64,000 bases of DNA from Wolbachia endosymbiont (group E) of Neria commutata (GTDB lineage Bacteria > Pseudomonadota > Alphaproteobacteria > Rickettsiales > Anaplasmataceae). Positions 28,865 to 38,175 of the stretch are shown piece by piece (the first letter of the stretch is position 1; the number at the start of each line of letters is the position of its first letter). The notes below the pieces were generated by a model. The model did not search any database. It worked only from the letters and a program-made list of their open reading frames with translations, and was not told the origin of the DNA. The DNA is taken from positions 62,001 through 126,000 of the forward strand of contig NZ_OZ034692.1 of NCBI RefSeq assembly GCF_964026735.1. Reading direction: 5' to 3'. Position numbers and translations under genes: made by a program.

Positions 28865-29070
28865 AACAAGTCTTTATAAATATTACGAAATGGTGATATT
28901 TAAAGACACATAGAGAAGAGGAACCGTCGATATTCTTGGTCAATAAGGACCGTACCGAAGCAAGGTTCTCTTCTCTGATTTATTATACTGAAAGTTCCGA
29001 ACAACTGATTGAGCGTTGAGGCTCGTATATAAGGGTGGAAAATGCAGTATTACATATTATTCTATGGAGG
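28865..29070 (+). ncRNA. Structured leader of the IS110 element; candidate bridge RNA
   Basis: IS110 elements express a non-coding bridge RNA from the end upstream of their transposase. Here two hairpins precede the gene: GTCTTTATAAATAT/ATATTTAAAGAC (28871-28884 with 28897-28908) and AGAGAAGAGGAACC/GGTTCTCTTCTCT (28913-28926 with 28965-28977), the latter enclosing a GGTC/GACC stem at 28939-28952. The location and stem-loops with internal loops fit a bridge RNA; target- and donor-binding loops are not assigned. Confidence 0.55.
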
Positions 29071-29074
29071 AATT

Positions 29075-30040
29075 ATGAATTCATCAAATATCATTGCTGG
29101 CATCGATGTTAGCAAAAACAAATTAGACATCCACATTCATCCACTTGGACATCATAAAGTATTTGAAAATAACATACAAGCTATTGATCAAATACTTGAC
29201 TTTTTGCGTTTACATAACGTAACCAAAGTTGGACTTGAAGCAACTGGTGGATACGAAAAATTATGTGCTTATACTTTACTAAGCCATAGTTTCGAAGTAT
29301 ATGTCATTCAACCAAGATGGGTGAGAGACTATGCAAAAAGCCTTGGTATTGCTACTAAAACTGATAAAATAGACTGTAGCATCATCTCACGTTACGTTAG
29401 TAATACAGATATGCGTGTTACTCCTTTAAAAGTTAGTAACAATAATATTGATTGTTTGAAGCAAAAGTTATCTCGCAGAAATCAACTAGTAGAAATAGCA
29501 AAAATACAAAAAACCCAAGCTCATCAGGTAACTGATATATCCATAATCAAACAAATGGAAGAGCTACTCGTTGTTTTGCAAAATCAAATCCAATCCTTAG
29601 AAGATGAGATGATAGAATTGGTTGATCAAAGTCAAGAGCTTAAAAAAAAATACATATCAATAACTAGTATGCCAGGTGCAGGTACAATCTTAGCTATCAC
29701 TATGATTTGTTATCTACCAGAACTAGGGACTATCAGACATAAAGAAATATCTAGCCTTTCCGGGACAGCACCCTTTAATCGAGACAGTGGTTTTAGTAAA
29801 GGAAAAAGGTGTATTCAGGGTGGTAGATCACAAGTTAGGAAAGTTTTACATATGTGCATTCTTAGCGCTAGGGAATGGAATTCTTATATAAAAATTTTCT
29901 TTGATAGATTGTATGATCAATATAAAAAGCCATATAAGGTTGCTTCTACTGCTGCAATGAGAAAATTTCTTATACTTGCTAACTCTTTAGTAAGAGATGG
30001 AAGGGTTTTTACCGAGGAATACATCCCTAAGTCTGCTTAG
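29075..30040 (+). CDS. IS110-family transposase
   Basis: This 321-residue recombinase has the N-terminal RuvC-like DEDD nuclease (GIDVSKNKLDI, GLEATGGYE, KTDKIDCSII) and the C-terminal Tnp domain (SMPGAGTILA, LSGTAPFNRDSG, GGRSQVRKVLHM with the catalytic serine). All key residues are present and the frame is intact, so it may be active. I start at the ATG at 29075, which has GGAGG 6 bases upstream; an earlier start at 29042 has none. Confidence 0.93.
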   Translation: MNSSNIIAGIDVSKNKLDIHIHPLGHHKVFENNIQAIDQILDFLRLHNVTKVGLEATGGYEKLCAYTLLSHSFEVYVIQPRWVRDYAKSLGIATKTDKIDCSIISRYVSNTDMRVTPLKVSNNNIDCLKQKLSRRNQLVEIAKIQKTQAHQVTDISIIKQMEELLVVLQNQIQSLEDEMIELVDQSQELKKKYISITSMPGAGTILAITMICYLPELGTIRHKEISSLSGTAPFNRDSGFSKGKRCIQGGRSQVRKVLHMCILSAREWNSYIKIFFDRLYDQYKKPYKVASTAAMRKFLILANSLVRDGRVFTEEYIPKSA

Positions 30041-30056
30041 ATCTAAATATTAGCAA

Positions 30057-30121
30057 ATTAGTGTGGTTGTGGATAAGTGCGCTTACACAGACTTAAAGCA
30101 CTTATACACATCCACACTAAT
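30057..30121. repeat. Long inverted repeat between the IS110 transposase and the tail tube gene
   Basis: TTAGTGTGGTTGTGGATAAG (from 30058) and its near-complement near 30098-30121 pair over 23 positions with two mismatches, with a 17-base loop. It could terminate both convergent genes, or be the right end of a mobile element. Confidence 0.7.
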
Positions 30122-30149
30122 TAAAAGAATTTGAGCTAAGAATTACAAC

Positions 30150-30656
30150 TTAAATACCTAAAACTGTCTGCAGTAAGGCCATCTGATCAACACCGTTAAT
30201 CCTCCGAATCATATTCTCGGCATCAATCTCGATAAGCTCATTACCACTGATAGTGAGTTTATAATAGTGAGCAGCCACAGTGCATTTAAGAGTGGTTTTT
30301 TCAGCAGGTTTCCAGCTACCAAAATCAAATTCTCTGAATATTCCCCTAAGATTTATCACCACTGCTTCAATATCATTATTACCACTTCCTTGCATTCCTC
30401 CACGAAGCGTTAAAGATACTGAGTTTCCATCTATTAAACCGAAGAGTCTAAATAGCTCTGTATCATATTCAGAAAAAGTAAACTCAGCTTCAAGCTTTTC
30501 CATGCCCATGTCAATGCTTATAGGAATATCCATTCCACCAGCTCTATACTCCTCTGTTTTAATGGTAAGTTTTGGCAGAGTGATCTCATCGATACGACCA
30601 GCATAACCACGACCATCAACGAATACGTTAAAATTCTTTAAGATTTTTGGCAACAT
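30150..30656 (-). CDS. Phage major tail tube protein (P2 FII family)
   Basis: The 168-residue protein matches the contractile-tail tube family: MLPKILKNFNVFVDGRGYAG at the start, then EYRAGGMDIPISIDMGMEKLEAEFTFSEYD (in parts) and LTISGNELIEIDAEN. It belongs with phage WO-type myovirus modules, but no sheath, tape-measure or baseplate gene is adjacent, so this is an isolated relic flanked by IS110 and IS4 elements. The frame is intact. AAAGG lies 8-12 bases upstream of the start. Confidence 0.9.
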   Translation of the reverse strand: MLPKILKNFNVFVDGRGYAGRIDEITLPKLTIKTEEYRAGGMDIPISIDMGMEKLEAEFTFSEYDTELFRLFGLIDGNSVSLTLRGGMQGSGNNDIEAVVINLRGIFREFDFGSWKPAEKTTLKCTVAAHYYKLTISGNELIEIDAENMIRRINGVDQMALLQTVLGI

Positions 30657-30914
30657 CTTTTTATACCTTTAAAATAAGTGAAAATTATTTTCAGTATTTT
30701 TCATTTTTCTATTGACTTTTAACACAACTGCTACTATAAACTCTTTTTGTGGAGCACACCATTTTGTAAGATCTATTGCTTTTTTCATAAAATTATTTAA
30801 ACGTTAAACCGGTAGCTTTCCTATAAGACTTAAATTGCAGGCAGTTTGTAAGTTAAAAGGCAATACCTAATATATCAAGCAATAATGTTAATTTTGAAGG
30901 GGGAGTGCCAAGTT
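30657..30914. other. Gap between tail tube gene and IS4 element
   Basis: No gene is seen in these 258 bases. A poorly conserved reading of about 20 residues near 30740-30790 has no recognisable family. Confidence 0.5.
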
Positions 30915-32174
30915 CACTGCCATTAAGTTAAGAGAAAAGGATGGACTATATTAATAAATCAAGTAAAATTCCTAAACTTAAAGGAAAAATAATATGAGTA
31001 AAAAAAACAATAATCGAATTCATAAAAAATAAATTGATAAGTTTAAACTTTATAAATGATCACAAAGTATCACCAAAAGACTTTCTACGAAAAAGAAAAT
31101 TGCCTTTTATTGATGTATTCATTTTGATTTTCAGAAAAAGTGTGAAATCATTACAAGTGATGCTCAATGAATTTATTCTGTACACGATGAGAGATTATAC
31201 AGTTACTGCAAGTGCTTTTACCCAAGTAAGACAGAAGCTAAAGTATACTGCATTTTCAGAACTTAATGATGATGTAGTTTCCCTATATTACCAGGATCAG
31301 GAGTTTAAAACTCACCATGGTTTCAGGGTACTTGCATTTGATGCTTCTATATTAATTCTACCAAAAAGTGATGAGGTAATAGAGGAGTTTGGCTCAAGAG
31401 CAGTATGGAATGGAGTTCAGAGGTTTGAAGATTATACAAGTGCAACCTTTGAAGCTTGTTATGATGTGCTAAATAATATTGCAATAAAATCGGTGTTAAG
31501 TAGAGGTGACAGTTATGAAGTTGATTTAGCAACCGATATGCTTGAAAGCCTCAGTTCAGATGACTTACTAATCTGTGATAGAGGGTATGTATCTTATCGA
31601 TTTATTGCCGAGCTTACGGAAAGGAAAATTAATTATGTAATTCGTTGTCCAAGTTCATCTTTTAGTGAAGTAAACGATATGTTTAAGCCGGGCAGTCCCT
31701 CTAGTACAATAGCAGTAGCTACTGCACCTATTAAAGTGGCAAGGCAGCTAAGAAAGCTAGGATTACCTGATGAAATGGAATTTAGGCTAGTTAAAATCAT
31801 ACTTTCCTCTGGTGAAATTGAAGTGCTAATTACATCATTATTAGATGAGCAGCAATTTAAGGTTGAGGAATTTGAAGAGTTATACTACTTACGTTGGGGA
31901 ATAGAAACATTTTTTTCTAAACTCAAAGGAAGGTTAGGCTTAGAGAATTTTACAGGTAAAAGTGTTGAAACTATTAAGCAGGATTTTTGGTCAACCATTT
32001 TTATTAGCAACCTAGAAAGTATTATGACAGAAGATGTAGAAGAGGCATTGAATGCAGACCTAGCTGATAGTAAGCTTGAAAAAAGCATTAATAAATCTGT
32101 TTCATTTAATGCAATTAAAAACTTAGCTTTTTTGTTCAATTTTTAGCCATTCCTTCCTTAACTTAATGGCAGTG
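30915..32174 (+). mobile_element. IS4-type insertion sequence (1260 bp)
   Basis: Perfect 18-base terminal inverted repeats: CACTGCCATTAAGTTAAG at 30915-30932 and its complement at 32157-32174. The three bases GTT flank both sides, which may be a target duplication or chance. The right end lies 5 bases before the start codon of the coiled-coil gene. Confidence 0.9.
30994..32146 (+). pseudogene. IS4-family transposase, frameshifted near the start
   Basis: From TTG at 31034 an open frame of 370 codons encodes a DDE transposase with the IS4 signs: FRVLAFDASIL, LLICDRGYVSYRF, and YYLRWGIETFFSKLKGRLGLENF (Y-(2)-R-(3)-E-(6)-K). The likely start is the ATG at 30994 with AAGGA upstream, but the A8 run at 31000-31007 puts it out of frame; seven A's would join MSKK to TIIEFIKNKLISL. 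Slippage on the A-run, or use of the TTG, might still yield protein. Confidence 0.75.
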
Positions 32175-32179
32175 GTTCT

Positions 32180-35100
32180 ATGGTTAGTATGTTACGTAGT
32201 ATTGGTGAGATTTTAAGGCCAAAAAGAGCGGCAGAAGCGAAAAAAACAAGCAACAAGCCAAAAGAGGAAGGCTTTGATGTTAAATTTGCTACAGAAACTG
32301 CAGCTAATGTTTCTGATGTAATTGAGTATTTGTTAAAGTTACATTCTTACAAAGATAAAAACGAATTTAGGAAACATGTTGATCGTGGCGCGTTATCTTA
32401 CCTTGCCTCTCTTAAGGACAAGTTTGTATTACTCAAAAGCAAGCTGGATGAGGCAGAGAAAGCAAATCCATCTGTTAAGGATTTGGCTATTGTAAGATTT
32501 TGCCGCTCAATTGCAGAAAATGATAAGCTGCATAAAGAACTAAATAATCTTGCAAAAAGATCTCACAATATAGCACAATCTTTAGATGATCGTAAAAAAT
32601 CAAATAATCTTGCAAGAAAACATTATAATATACCACGTGCTACTAGCTATGAAAGACTATATCCTCAGTTAGACAAGATAGTGGGAAATTTGAATAAAGA
32701 TAAGCTAAAAGAAAAAATATCATTCTTAAAAAAGTTAAAAGAAAAAAGTGACTTCAACGCCATAAGAAATGATTACAACAATGCGTGGGATTTTGATGAT
32801 CTATTAAGAGAGTTGATGGGTGATAAAAATTTTAAAGAAGAGTATATAGACAAAGCATTAGATGAAGAAGGTAAATCTTTCAGTAAGAGTTTTAAGGAAA
32901 ATCTAAATAAGTACATAGAATTAGCAAATGAGAGTGTAAAAGCTGCAAGAAAGTGTTTGGGGGAGGAGGTAGGGCTTCAAACTTATTATACACAAATTAA
33001 TGATACTGACAGAGTTTTAAACATTAATATTATTGGCCGTGATAAAAATGAGCCAACAAAAATTAGTGATCTTTTACAGAAAGAGGAAAATACTAGCGAA
33101 TTAAACATTTATTACAAAAAGAAGCATGAAGTACATGCTTATAGGGATGAAAAGGAGAGAAGACATTATGAATTTAAAGAAGATGCAAGTTATGAAATGA
33201 CAAGTACTTGGCCTGTAAATTGTACCATGGTCATGAATGTAAGTAGTAATGGTATAACTGAAATAGTGGAATTTAATGGTAGAAAACCTGGATTGCTATC
33301 GAAAGATGATTTAAAATTAGTACAACAAAATTATGGACTACATATTCAAGGCCTCTCATTTTATGATGGTGTAAAAAAATGGCTAAGTTCACAATGTGGA
33401 GAGAGTTTTAGAGTAACAGAAAAAGGTAAGAAGAAGGACACTGTAACAGTGCCTAGCGCTGTGCCTGTTGTTGCTGGTAACAATTTGCAAGAAGACAAAG
33501 CAATCGAAGTAAAGCAAAATCCTAACGACAAAGGTATAGATACAAATCTGGATTCTCTGAGTAATGCTGGTGTGGTAGTTTGTAACACACCAGCTAGTGA
33601 AGTTACTAAAACGAGTAAAATAGAAATTGGAACTCAGATAGAAGTTCAACCACAAAAAACTGTTGCTGGAACTCAGACAGAATTTCACTCACAACAAGCT
33701 GCAGCTGAAACTCAGACGAAAATTAATACACAGCAAATCGCAATTCAGACAGAAGTTGGTTCACAGCAAATAAAAGATGAATTGCAAAAAATTACAATTG
33801 GAACTCAGACAAACCAAACAAAAGTTAGCACACAACAAGCTACAGCTGAAACTCAGACGGAAATTAGTACACAGCAAATCGCAATTCAGACAGAAATTGG
33901 TTTGCCGCAAATGGATGAATTGGCTAATTCAAAACAGGAAGTATCAAAGTTGAAAAAAGAAAACGTTGAATTGAAGGCAGTGGAAGCAGATTTGCAAGTG
34001 ATGAATCAAAAGCACCATGAGCTAATGCAAGAGAAACAGTTACTACTGGAAGAGCTGAAAACAACCAAAGTAGAAAAAGAGGAATTAAGTCAGAAATTTT
34101 TAAAAACTATTGAGCTGGATGAAAGAATTAAGCACGTAAATGAACAGTTAAAAAATCACGTAGAAAAATTGAATGGACAGAAATGTGGCCTACAGGGTGA
34201 GATTAAAAAAATCGAGCAAGAATTTGAGAGAGAAAAAGGGTTCATGAATCAGAGGATTGCAGATGCTCAACAAAAAGTTGTAGAATTAAGCAGGCGTGAT
34301 AGTGATTTAAGATGTGAGATTGCAGAAGCTAGACAAATAATTGAAAGATTAGAGCAACAAAACAGCGATTTACAAGTAAGAGATAAGTCGGCAAATCAGG
34401 TAATTGAAAGTTTGGAAAAGCAAAATGGTAACTTACAAATAGAAAATAGCGATTTAAAAGGTGATCTTATAGAAACTAAGCAAAAGATTAAAAAATTAGA
34501 ACAAGAGAATGGCGATTTACGAGCAAAAGATAGGGAGATAATTGAAAAGTTTGAGGAGGAGAATAGCAGCTTACAAATACAAAATAATAAGATGTGTGAG
34601 GAGTTAGCGAAGCTCAACACAATACTGAAGGAGAAGGAGAAAGAAGTTGAAGGTGCGCGTGAAGAAAAAGAAAATGTAGAGAAAAAGCTTGGAGTGCTTA
34701 GTCAACAGAATGTAGCATTAAACAGTATGGTAAAAAAATTGACAGAAGATTTAACTAAAGCAGAGGAATATGCAGAATATCTAATGGGTGAAAGTAACAA
34801 AGCTAAACGAGGCTTTAGATCTCAGATGTTAGAATTGGAACAGAATTATAAAGAACAGCTTAAATCTTCTGCTAAAGGTATAGAAGAACAAGAATGGAAA
34901 TTGAAAGAATTACAAAATGAGTTAGAGCTTAGAGCTAAGGAGCTGCAGAGTAAGAAGAAAAAATTTGAGGAAGCAGGAAAAGTTTATGAAGAGTTGGAAG
35001 CTGAAAATAAGAAGCTAAAAGAGGATTTAAATTTACAAAGAATGGAAAATGATATGAAAGAAGGTATGCTGAATAGAGCAGTACATATGAGAGCAAGTCT

Positions 35101-35734
35101 AGAACATAAGATTGAGAAATTAAAAGAAAAGGTTGAAAGGTTAGAAGACACTATCGTAGGTCAAGCGCGGGAAAATGAAAATTTAACGAAGCAAAATGAA
35201 GATTTAACAAAAGAAGTAGAAAGTTTAAAAGAGTGTGTAGAAAGATTCATTGAGGATAACACTGCTGATGCAGCTGGAATTAAACATCTGATTAAAACTA
35301 ATCCAGAGAATTACAAGTTAACGCAAGATGTAGAGAATATTATTTTGTCCACACAACTATCTAGACCTCCAAGTAGTGATAGCTATGATGGCGCTCTTGA
35401 TAGTAAGAGTGTTTATCCACTTAATCCCACCAATTCAAAAAAGATGTTTAATTCTACCGATGCACAAAAAATGAACAAGATCTCCAAGGATCATAAATAC
35501 GCATTTGATGTGCTCGCGGAAGCCGCGCGTGAAGTTGTTAAATATGCTTCACAAAAAAAGCAACCACTGTCCAAGTCTTCAAGTATTGATAGCGGATGTG
35601 GTAGTGATAAGGAGAACTGTGATAATCGTTCCAGCGGTCCTTCAGGCTTTGGTCCTATAAGCAGTAAAATTTTGATTGAGCGTGCAGCGAGAAGTACAAG
35701 TTCATCGCCTAATGTTGCTGCAGTTAAGTCGTAA
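32180..35734 (+). CDS. Large coiled-coil protein with TQT motif array; candidate host-interacting protein
   Basis: No family recognised. The 1184-residue product has a globular-looking N-terminal part (1-430), a linker with seven [T/I]QT or TQI motifs (485, 498, 511, 522, 542, 558, 569), a heptad-rich Leu/Lys/Glu coiled coil (about 575-1060) and a polar, Ser-rich tail. There is no signal peptide or membrane helix. Layout and composition resemble secreted effectors of intracellular bacteria, but this is inference. The native upstream region was replaced by the IS4 element ending 5 bases before the ATG; no Shine-Dalgarno is evident, and an ATG at 32189 is an alternative start. Confidence 0.75.
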   Translation: MVSMLRSIGEILRPKRAAEAKKTSNKPKEEGFDVKFATETAANVSDVIEYLLKLHSYKDKNEFRKHVDRGALSYLASLKDKFVLLKSKLDEAEKANPSVKDLAIVRFCRSIAENDKLHKELNNLAKRSHNIAQSLDDRKKSNNLARKHYNIPRATSYERLYPQLDKIVGNLNKDKLKEKISFLKKLKEKSDFNAIRNDYNNAWDFDDLLRELMGDKNFKEEYIDKALDEEGKSFSKSFKENLNKYIELANESVKAARKCLGEEVGLQTYYTQINDTDRVLNINIIGRDKNEPTKISDLLQKEENTSELNIYYKKKHEVHAYRDEKERRHYEFKEDASYEMTSTWPVNCTMVMNVSSNGITEIVEFNGRKPGLLSKDDLKLVQQNYGLHIQGLSFYDGVKKWLSSQCGESFRVTEKGKKKDTVTVPSAVPVVAGNNLQEDKAIEVKQNPNDKGIDTNLDSLSNAGVVVCNTPASEVTKTSKIEIGTQIEVQPQKTVAGTQTEFHSQQAAAETQTKINTQQIAIQTEVGSQQIKDELQKITIGTQTNQTKVSTQQATAETQTEISTQQIAIQTEIGLPQMDELANSKQEVSKLKKENVELKAVEADLQVMNQKHHELMQEKQLLLEELKTTKVEKEELSQKFLKTIELDERIKHVNEQLKNHVEKLNGQKCGLQGEIKKIEQEFEREKGFMNQRIADAQQKVVELSRRDSDLRCEIAEARQIIERLEQQNSDLQVRDKSANQVIESLEKQNGNLQIENSDLKGDLIETKQKIKKLEQENGDLRAKDREIIEKFEEENSSLQIQNNKMCEELAKLNTILKEKEKEVEGAREEKENVEKKLGVLSQQNVALNSMVKKLTEDLTKAEEYAEYLMGESNKAKRGFRSQMLELEQNYKEQLKSSAKGIEEQEWKLKELQNELELRAKELQSKKKKFEEAGKVYEELEAENKKLKEDLNLQRMENDMKEGMLNRAVHMRASLEHKIEKLKEKVERLEDTIVGQARENENLTKQNEDLTKEVESLKECVERFIEDNTADAAGIKHLIKTNPENYKLTQDVENIILSTQLSRPPSSDSYDGALDSKSVYPLNPTNSKKMFNSTDAQKMNKISKDHKYAFDVLAEAAREVVKYASQKKQPLSKSSSIDSGCGSDKENCDNRSSGPSGFGPISSKILIERAARSTSSSPNVAAVKS
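33692..33911 (+). repeat. Imperfect tandem duplication coding the TQT motifs
   Basis: Bases about 33692-33772 and 33833-33911 both encode QQAxAETQTxIxTQQIAIQT and a following ExG, with few differences, separated by a related spacer. The duplication gave four of the seven motifs. Confidence 0.8.
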
Positions 35735-35831
35735 CTGTTTATATGATTTGCTATTAAGTAAGGATATTTAAAAAGTTGGCTAGCATTGATTCAGTATTTA
35801 CTATAGAATTGATTGTTAGCTGAATAGTCTT

Positions 35832-36989
35832 ATGTTTAGAATACTGATTTTACTGTTAATAATATGGGCATTACCAATCACTTCATTTGCAGCTGAGATT
35901 AAAATTGTTGCAGATGTGGATGGCGAGCCAATTTCAAATTTAGATATCGAAAAACGCATTAACTTAATAAATTCATTGTTTGGTGCTCAGGATATTGACC
36001 AAAGTGAAGTAAAGTCTCAAATCTTGAGGCAGCTAATAGATGAAATCATGATCGTCAGCGAAGCTCAGAGATTGAATATAAAGTTAAGTAAAGAAGAGTT
36101 AAATAATGCTATTCTGTTATTCTTGACCCAAAGTTTTAAACTTAGGGCAGATGAAATTGATCAATACATAAAAAAGCATAATATAGATCTTGGTATTTTA
36201 AAAAAACAAATAAAATGCCAACTATTGTGGAGTAAAATTATTGAAGCAAGAATCGTGCCGTTTATCAATATAAGTGCTAAGGAATTGGATGATGTCAAAG
36301 GACAAACAGAAAGGTCAGATCATCTTATCACGTTTCAAGAGTTTATAATTCCAGGTCAGAAGGACAAGGACATTTATGGTGTGGCTGAAGATTTAGTAAA
36401 AAAATTGCGCAATAATAACAACTTTATTCCAGAGCCTTCAATAAAGGTGCGTAAAACAACAGTTAATTTAAATCAATTAAAAGGAAAACTCAAAAGCATT
36501 TTAGAAAGATTGAAAGTAGGGGATATTTCCGGTCCAGAAAATTTCGGCGAAGGTTACTCTATTATAAGGATAATCGATAAAGTACAACTTGATCATACAC
36601 TACTCACAAACACTGTAAAATTCAAACAGATTATTGTTGAAGGTTCAGAGAGTCTATTAAATACTCTGAAAGAGCAAAAAGCTAATTGTTCAAATTTTGG
36701 TGCACTGGCAAGTGATTTAAAACTACCAAGCGTAAAAGAATTCGAAATAAAAATGCGAGATTTAAATCCAGATTTACAGATTTTATTTAGTAAAGCAAGT
36801 GTGAATGAAATAGTAGAATTGAGGGATAATGGCACCTCAAGGTTAATGATGGTGTGCGATCTCAAGAGTAATGCAGTGAATATAGAAGCAATTAAACAGC
36901 AGATGTATCAACAAAAGATTATGATTCAAAGCAACCTGCTACTGGATAATATGCGCAAAAATGCAGCTGTTGGTTATTGGTACAGTTGA
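35832..36989 (+). CDS. SurA-like periplasmic chaperone / peptidyl-prolyl isomerase
   Basis: A 385-residue protein with signal peptide (residues 1-20, ending SFAAE), a SurA N-terminal chaperone region (VADVDGEPISNLDIEKRI, LRQLIDEIMIVSEAQRL, LSKEELNNAI), and a middle part with parvulin-like spacing (DISGPENFGEGYSIIRIIDK). SurA escorts outer-membrane proteins to the BAM complex, which fits the porins encoded here. The parvulin domain is weakly conserved and may not be an active isomerase. Confidence 0.8.
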   Translation: MFRILILLLIIWALPITSFAAEIKIVADVDGEPISNLDIEKRINLINSLFGAQDIDQSEVKSQILRQLIDEIMIVSEAQRLNIKLSKEELNNAILLFLTQSFKLRADEIDQYIKKHNIDLGILKKQIKCQLLWSKIIEARIVPFINISAKELDDVKGQTERSDHLITFQEFIIPGQKDKDIYGVAEDLVKKLRNNNNFIPEPSIKVRKTTVNLNQLKGKLKSILERLKVGDISGPENFGEGYSIIRIIDKVQLDHTLLTNTVKFKQIIVEGSESLLNTLKEQKANCSNFGALASDLKLPSVKEFEIKMRDLNPDLQILFSKASVNEIVELRDNGTSRLMMVCDLKSNAVNIEAIKQQMYQQKIMIQSNLLLDNMRKNAAVGYWYS

Positions 36990-37190
36990 AGCTAGAACAT
37001 ATATAATACTTCTGTAGTTATGAATAATTTTGCTTCCATATCTGATCCAAGATTTTTGCAATACAATCAACACGTAATTCCCAAGTAGGGTACTATTTTA
37101 ATCCACTAAAAAACATATTTCCACAATTTATTAAATTTAAACGCGATTTTATAACCCCTCTCCCAATAATCAGAATGATTCATAAGAAGA

Positions 37191-38060
37191 GACCTGCTGC
37201 AAAACAAGAGAAAAGAGGATGAAAGTATGGCATAAAGGAGAATAGTATAAACAAAAATGAGGCGAAATGTGGTTAAATTACCATAATCTAAAGAAACATC
37301 CAAGAAATTTCCGCGATATAACAGGGCTAAAAGTAGAGGAATTTGAAAAAATCGTGGAAAAAGTCCGTCCAGAGTGGGAAAAACTTGAGAAAAAAAAGAA
37401 ATGTCATGGAAGAATGTCCAATTTACCGGCCTTGGAAGATAAAATATTATGCGTAATCTTGTACTATCGCAGCTACATGACGCATAGGTTTTTAGGCTAT
37501 TTGTTCAATTTGCATAATGCAAATATTTGCCGACTTTTGAAGAGAATGGAGCCATTATTGGCCAAAAAAAATACTATAAAAAAGGATAGAACGCTGACTC
37601 CAGAGAGGATTTTAAAAATTTTAGCAGACGTCACGGAGCAACCGATACAGCGGCCGAAAGACAGCAAAAAGCGAAAGAAAAGTTACTCAGGAAAAAAGAA
37701 AACAACCACCAGTAGATAGTATAAAATATCCCGATTCTGGGTATCAAGGTTGGTAAAAGTTGCAGAAAAACGTTGTGATTCCGTACAAAAAATACCGTAA
37801 AAAGCCACTAACGGAGGAGCAAAAGGAGCATAATCGAAAGCTGGCATCGTTCAGGATGCGTGTGGAAAATAAGATTCGCGAGATCAAAATTTTTAAGATT
37901 ATGTCAAATATTTACCGCAATTTTCAGAAAAAATATAACATGAGATTTAATATTATTGCGGGTATTGTGAACTTGCGGCATAGTTTTTAATAATTTTTGG
38001 GCTGGGGATTTCTTACCAGATTTTATCAGCAACTTGCTTCACGTTGTTTCGCAGGGGGCT
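37191..38060 (+). mobile_element. IS5-type element, copy B (internally deleted)
   Basis: The left end GACCTGCTGCAAAAC and right end GTTTCGCAGGGGGC bracket 870 bases. Compared with copy A it lacks about 110 bases in the transposase (junction ACCACCAGTAGATAGTATAA). Copy D has the same junction. The flanks are not a clean TA pair. Confidence 0.85.
37267..37990 (+). pseudogene. Transposase remnant of copy B
   Basis: The first frame (37267-37719) encodes FEKIVEKVRPEWEKLEKKKK and continues through KRMEPLLAKK without the amber codon seen in copies A, C and E. It then hits TAG in the deletion junction. The C-terminal part (37760-37990) follows after a TGG-to-TAA-containing stretch. Not functional. 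Confidence 0.85.
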
Positions 38061-38175
38061 ACAGATTTTATATCTAAGGCCTATTTCAGAGTGCCTCCCT
38101 TCTCCATCTAATGCTTAAGCTTAAAACATTAGATGTTTTTTTCAAGATACAAGGTCTATTTTCTTAAATAGCCGG

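Larger units (their letters stand above)
28865..30056 (+). mobile_element. IS110-family element
   Basis: IS110 elements lack inverted terminal repeats and usually make no target duplication, so the ends cannot be fixed from one copy. The limits given run from just after the tail tube scrap to the start of the 30057 inverted repeat and are approximate. Confidence 0.6.
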
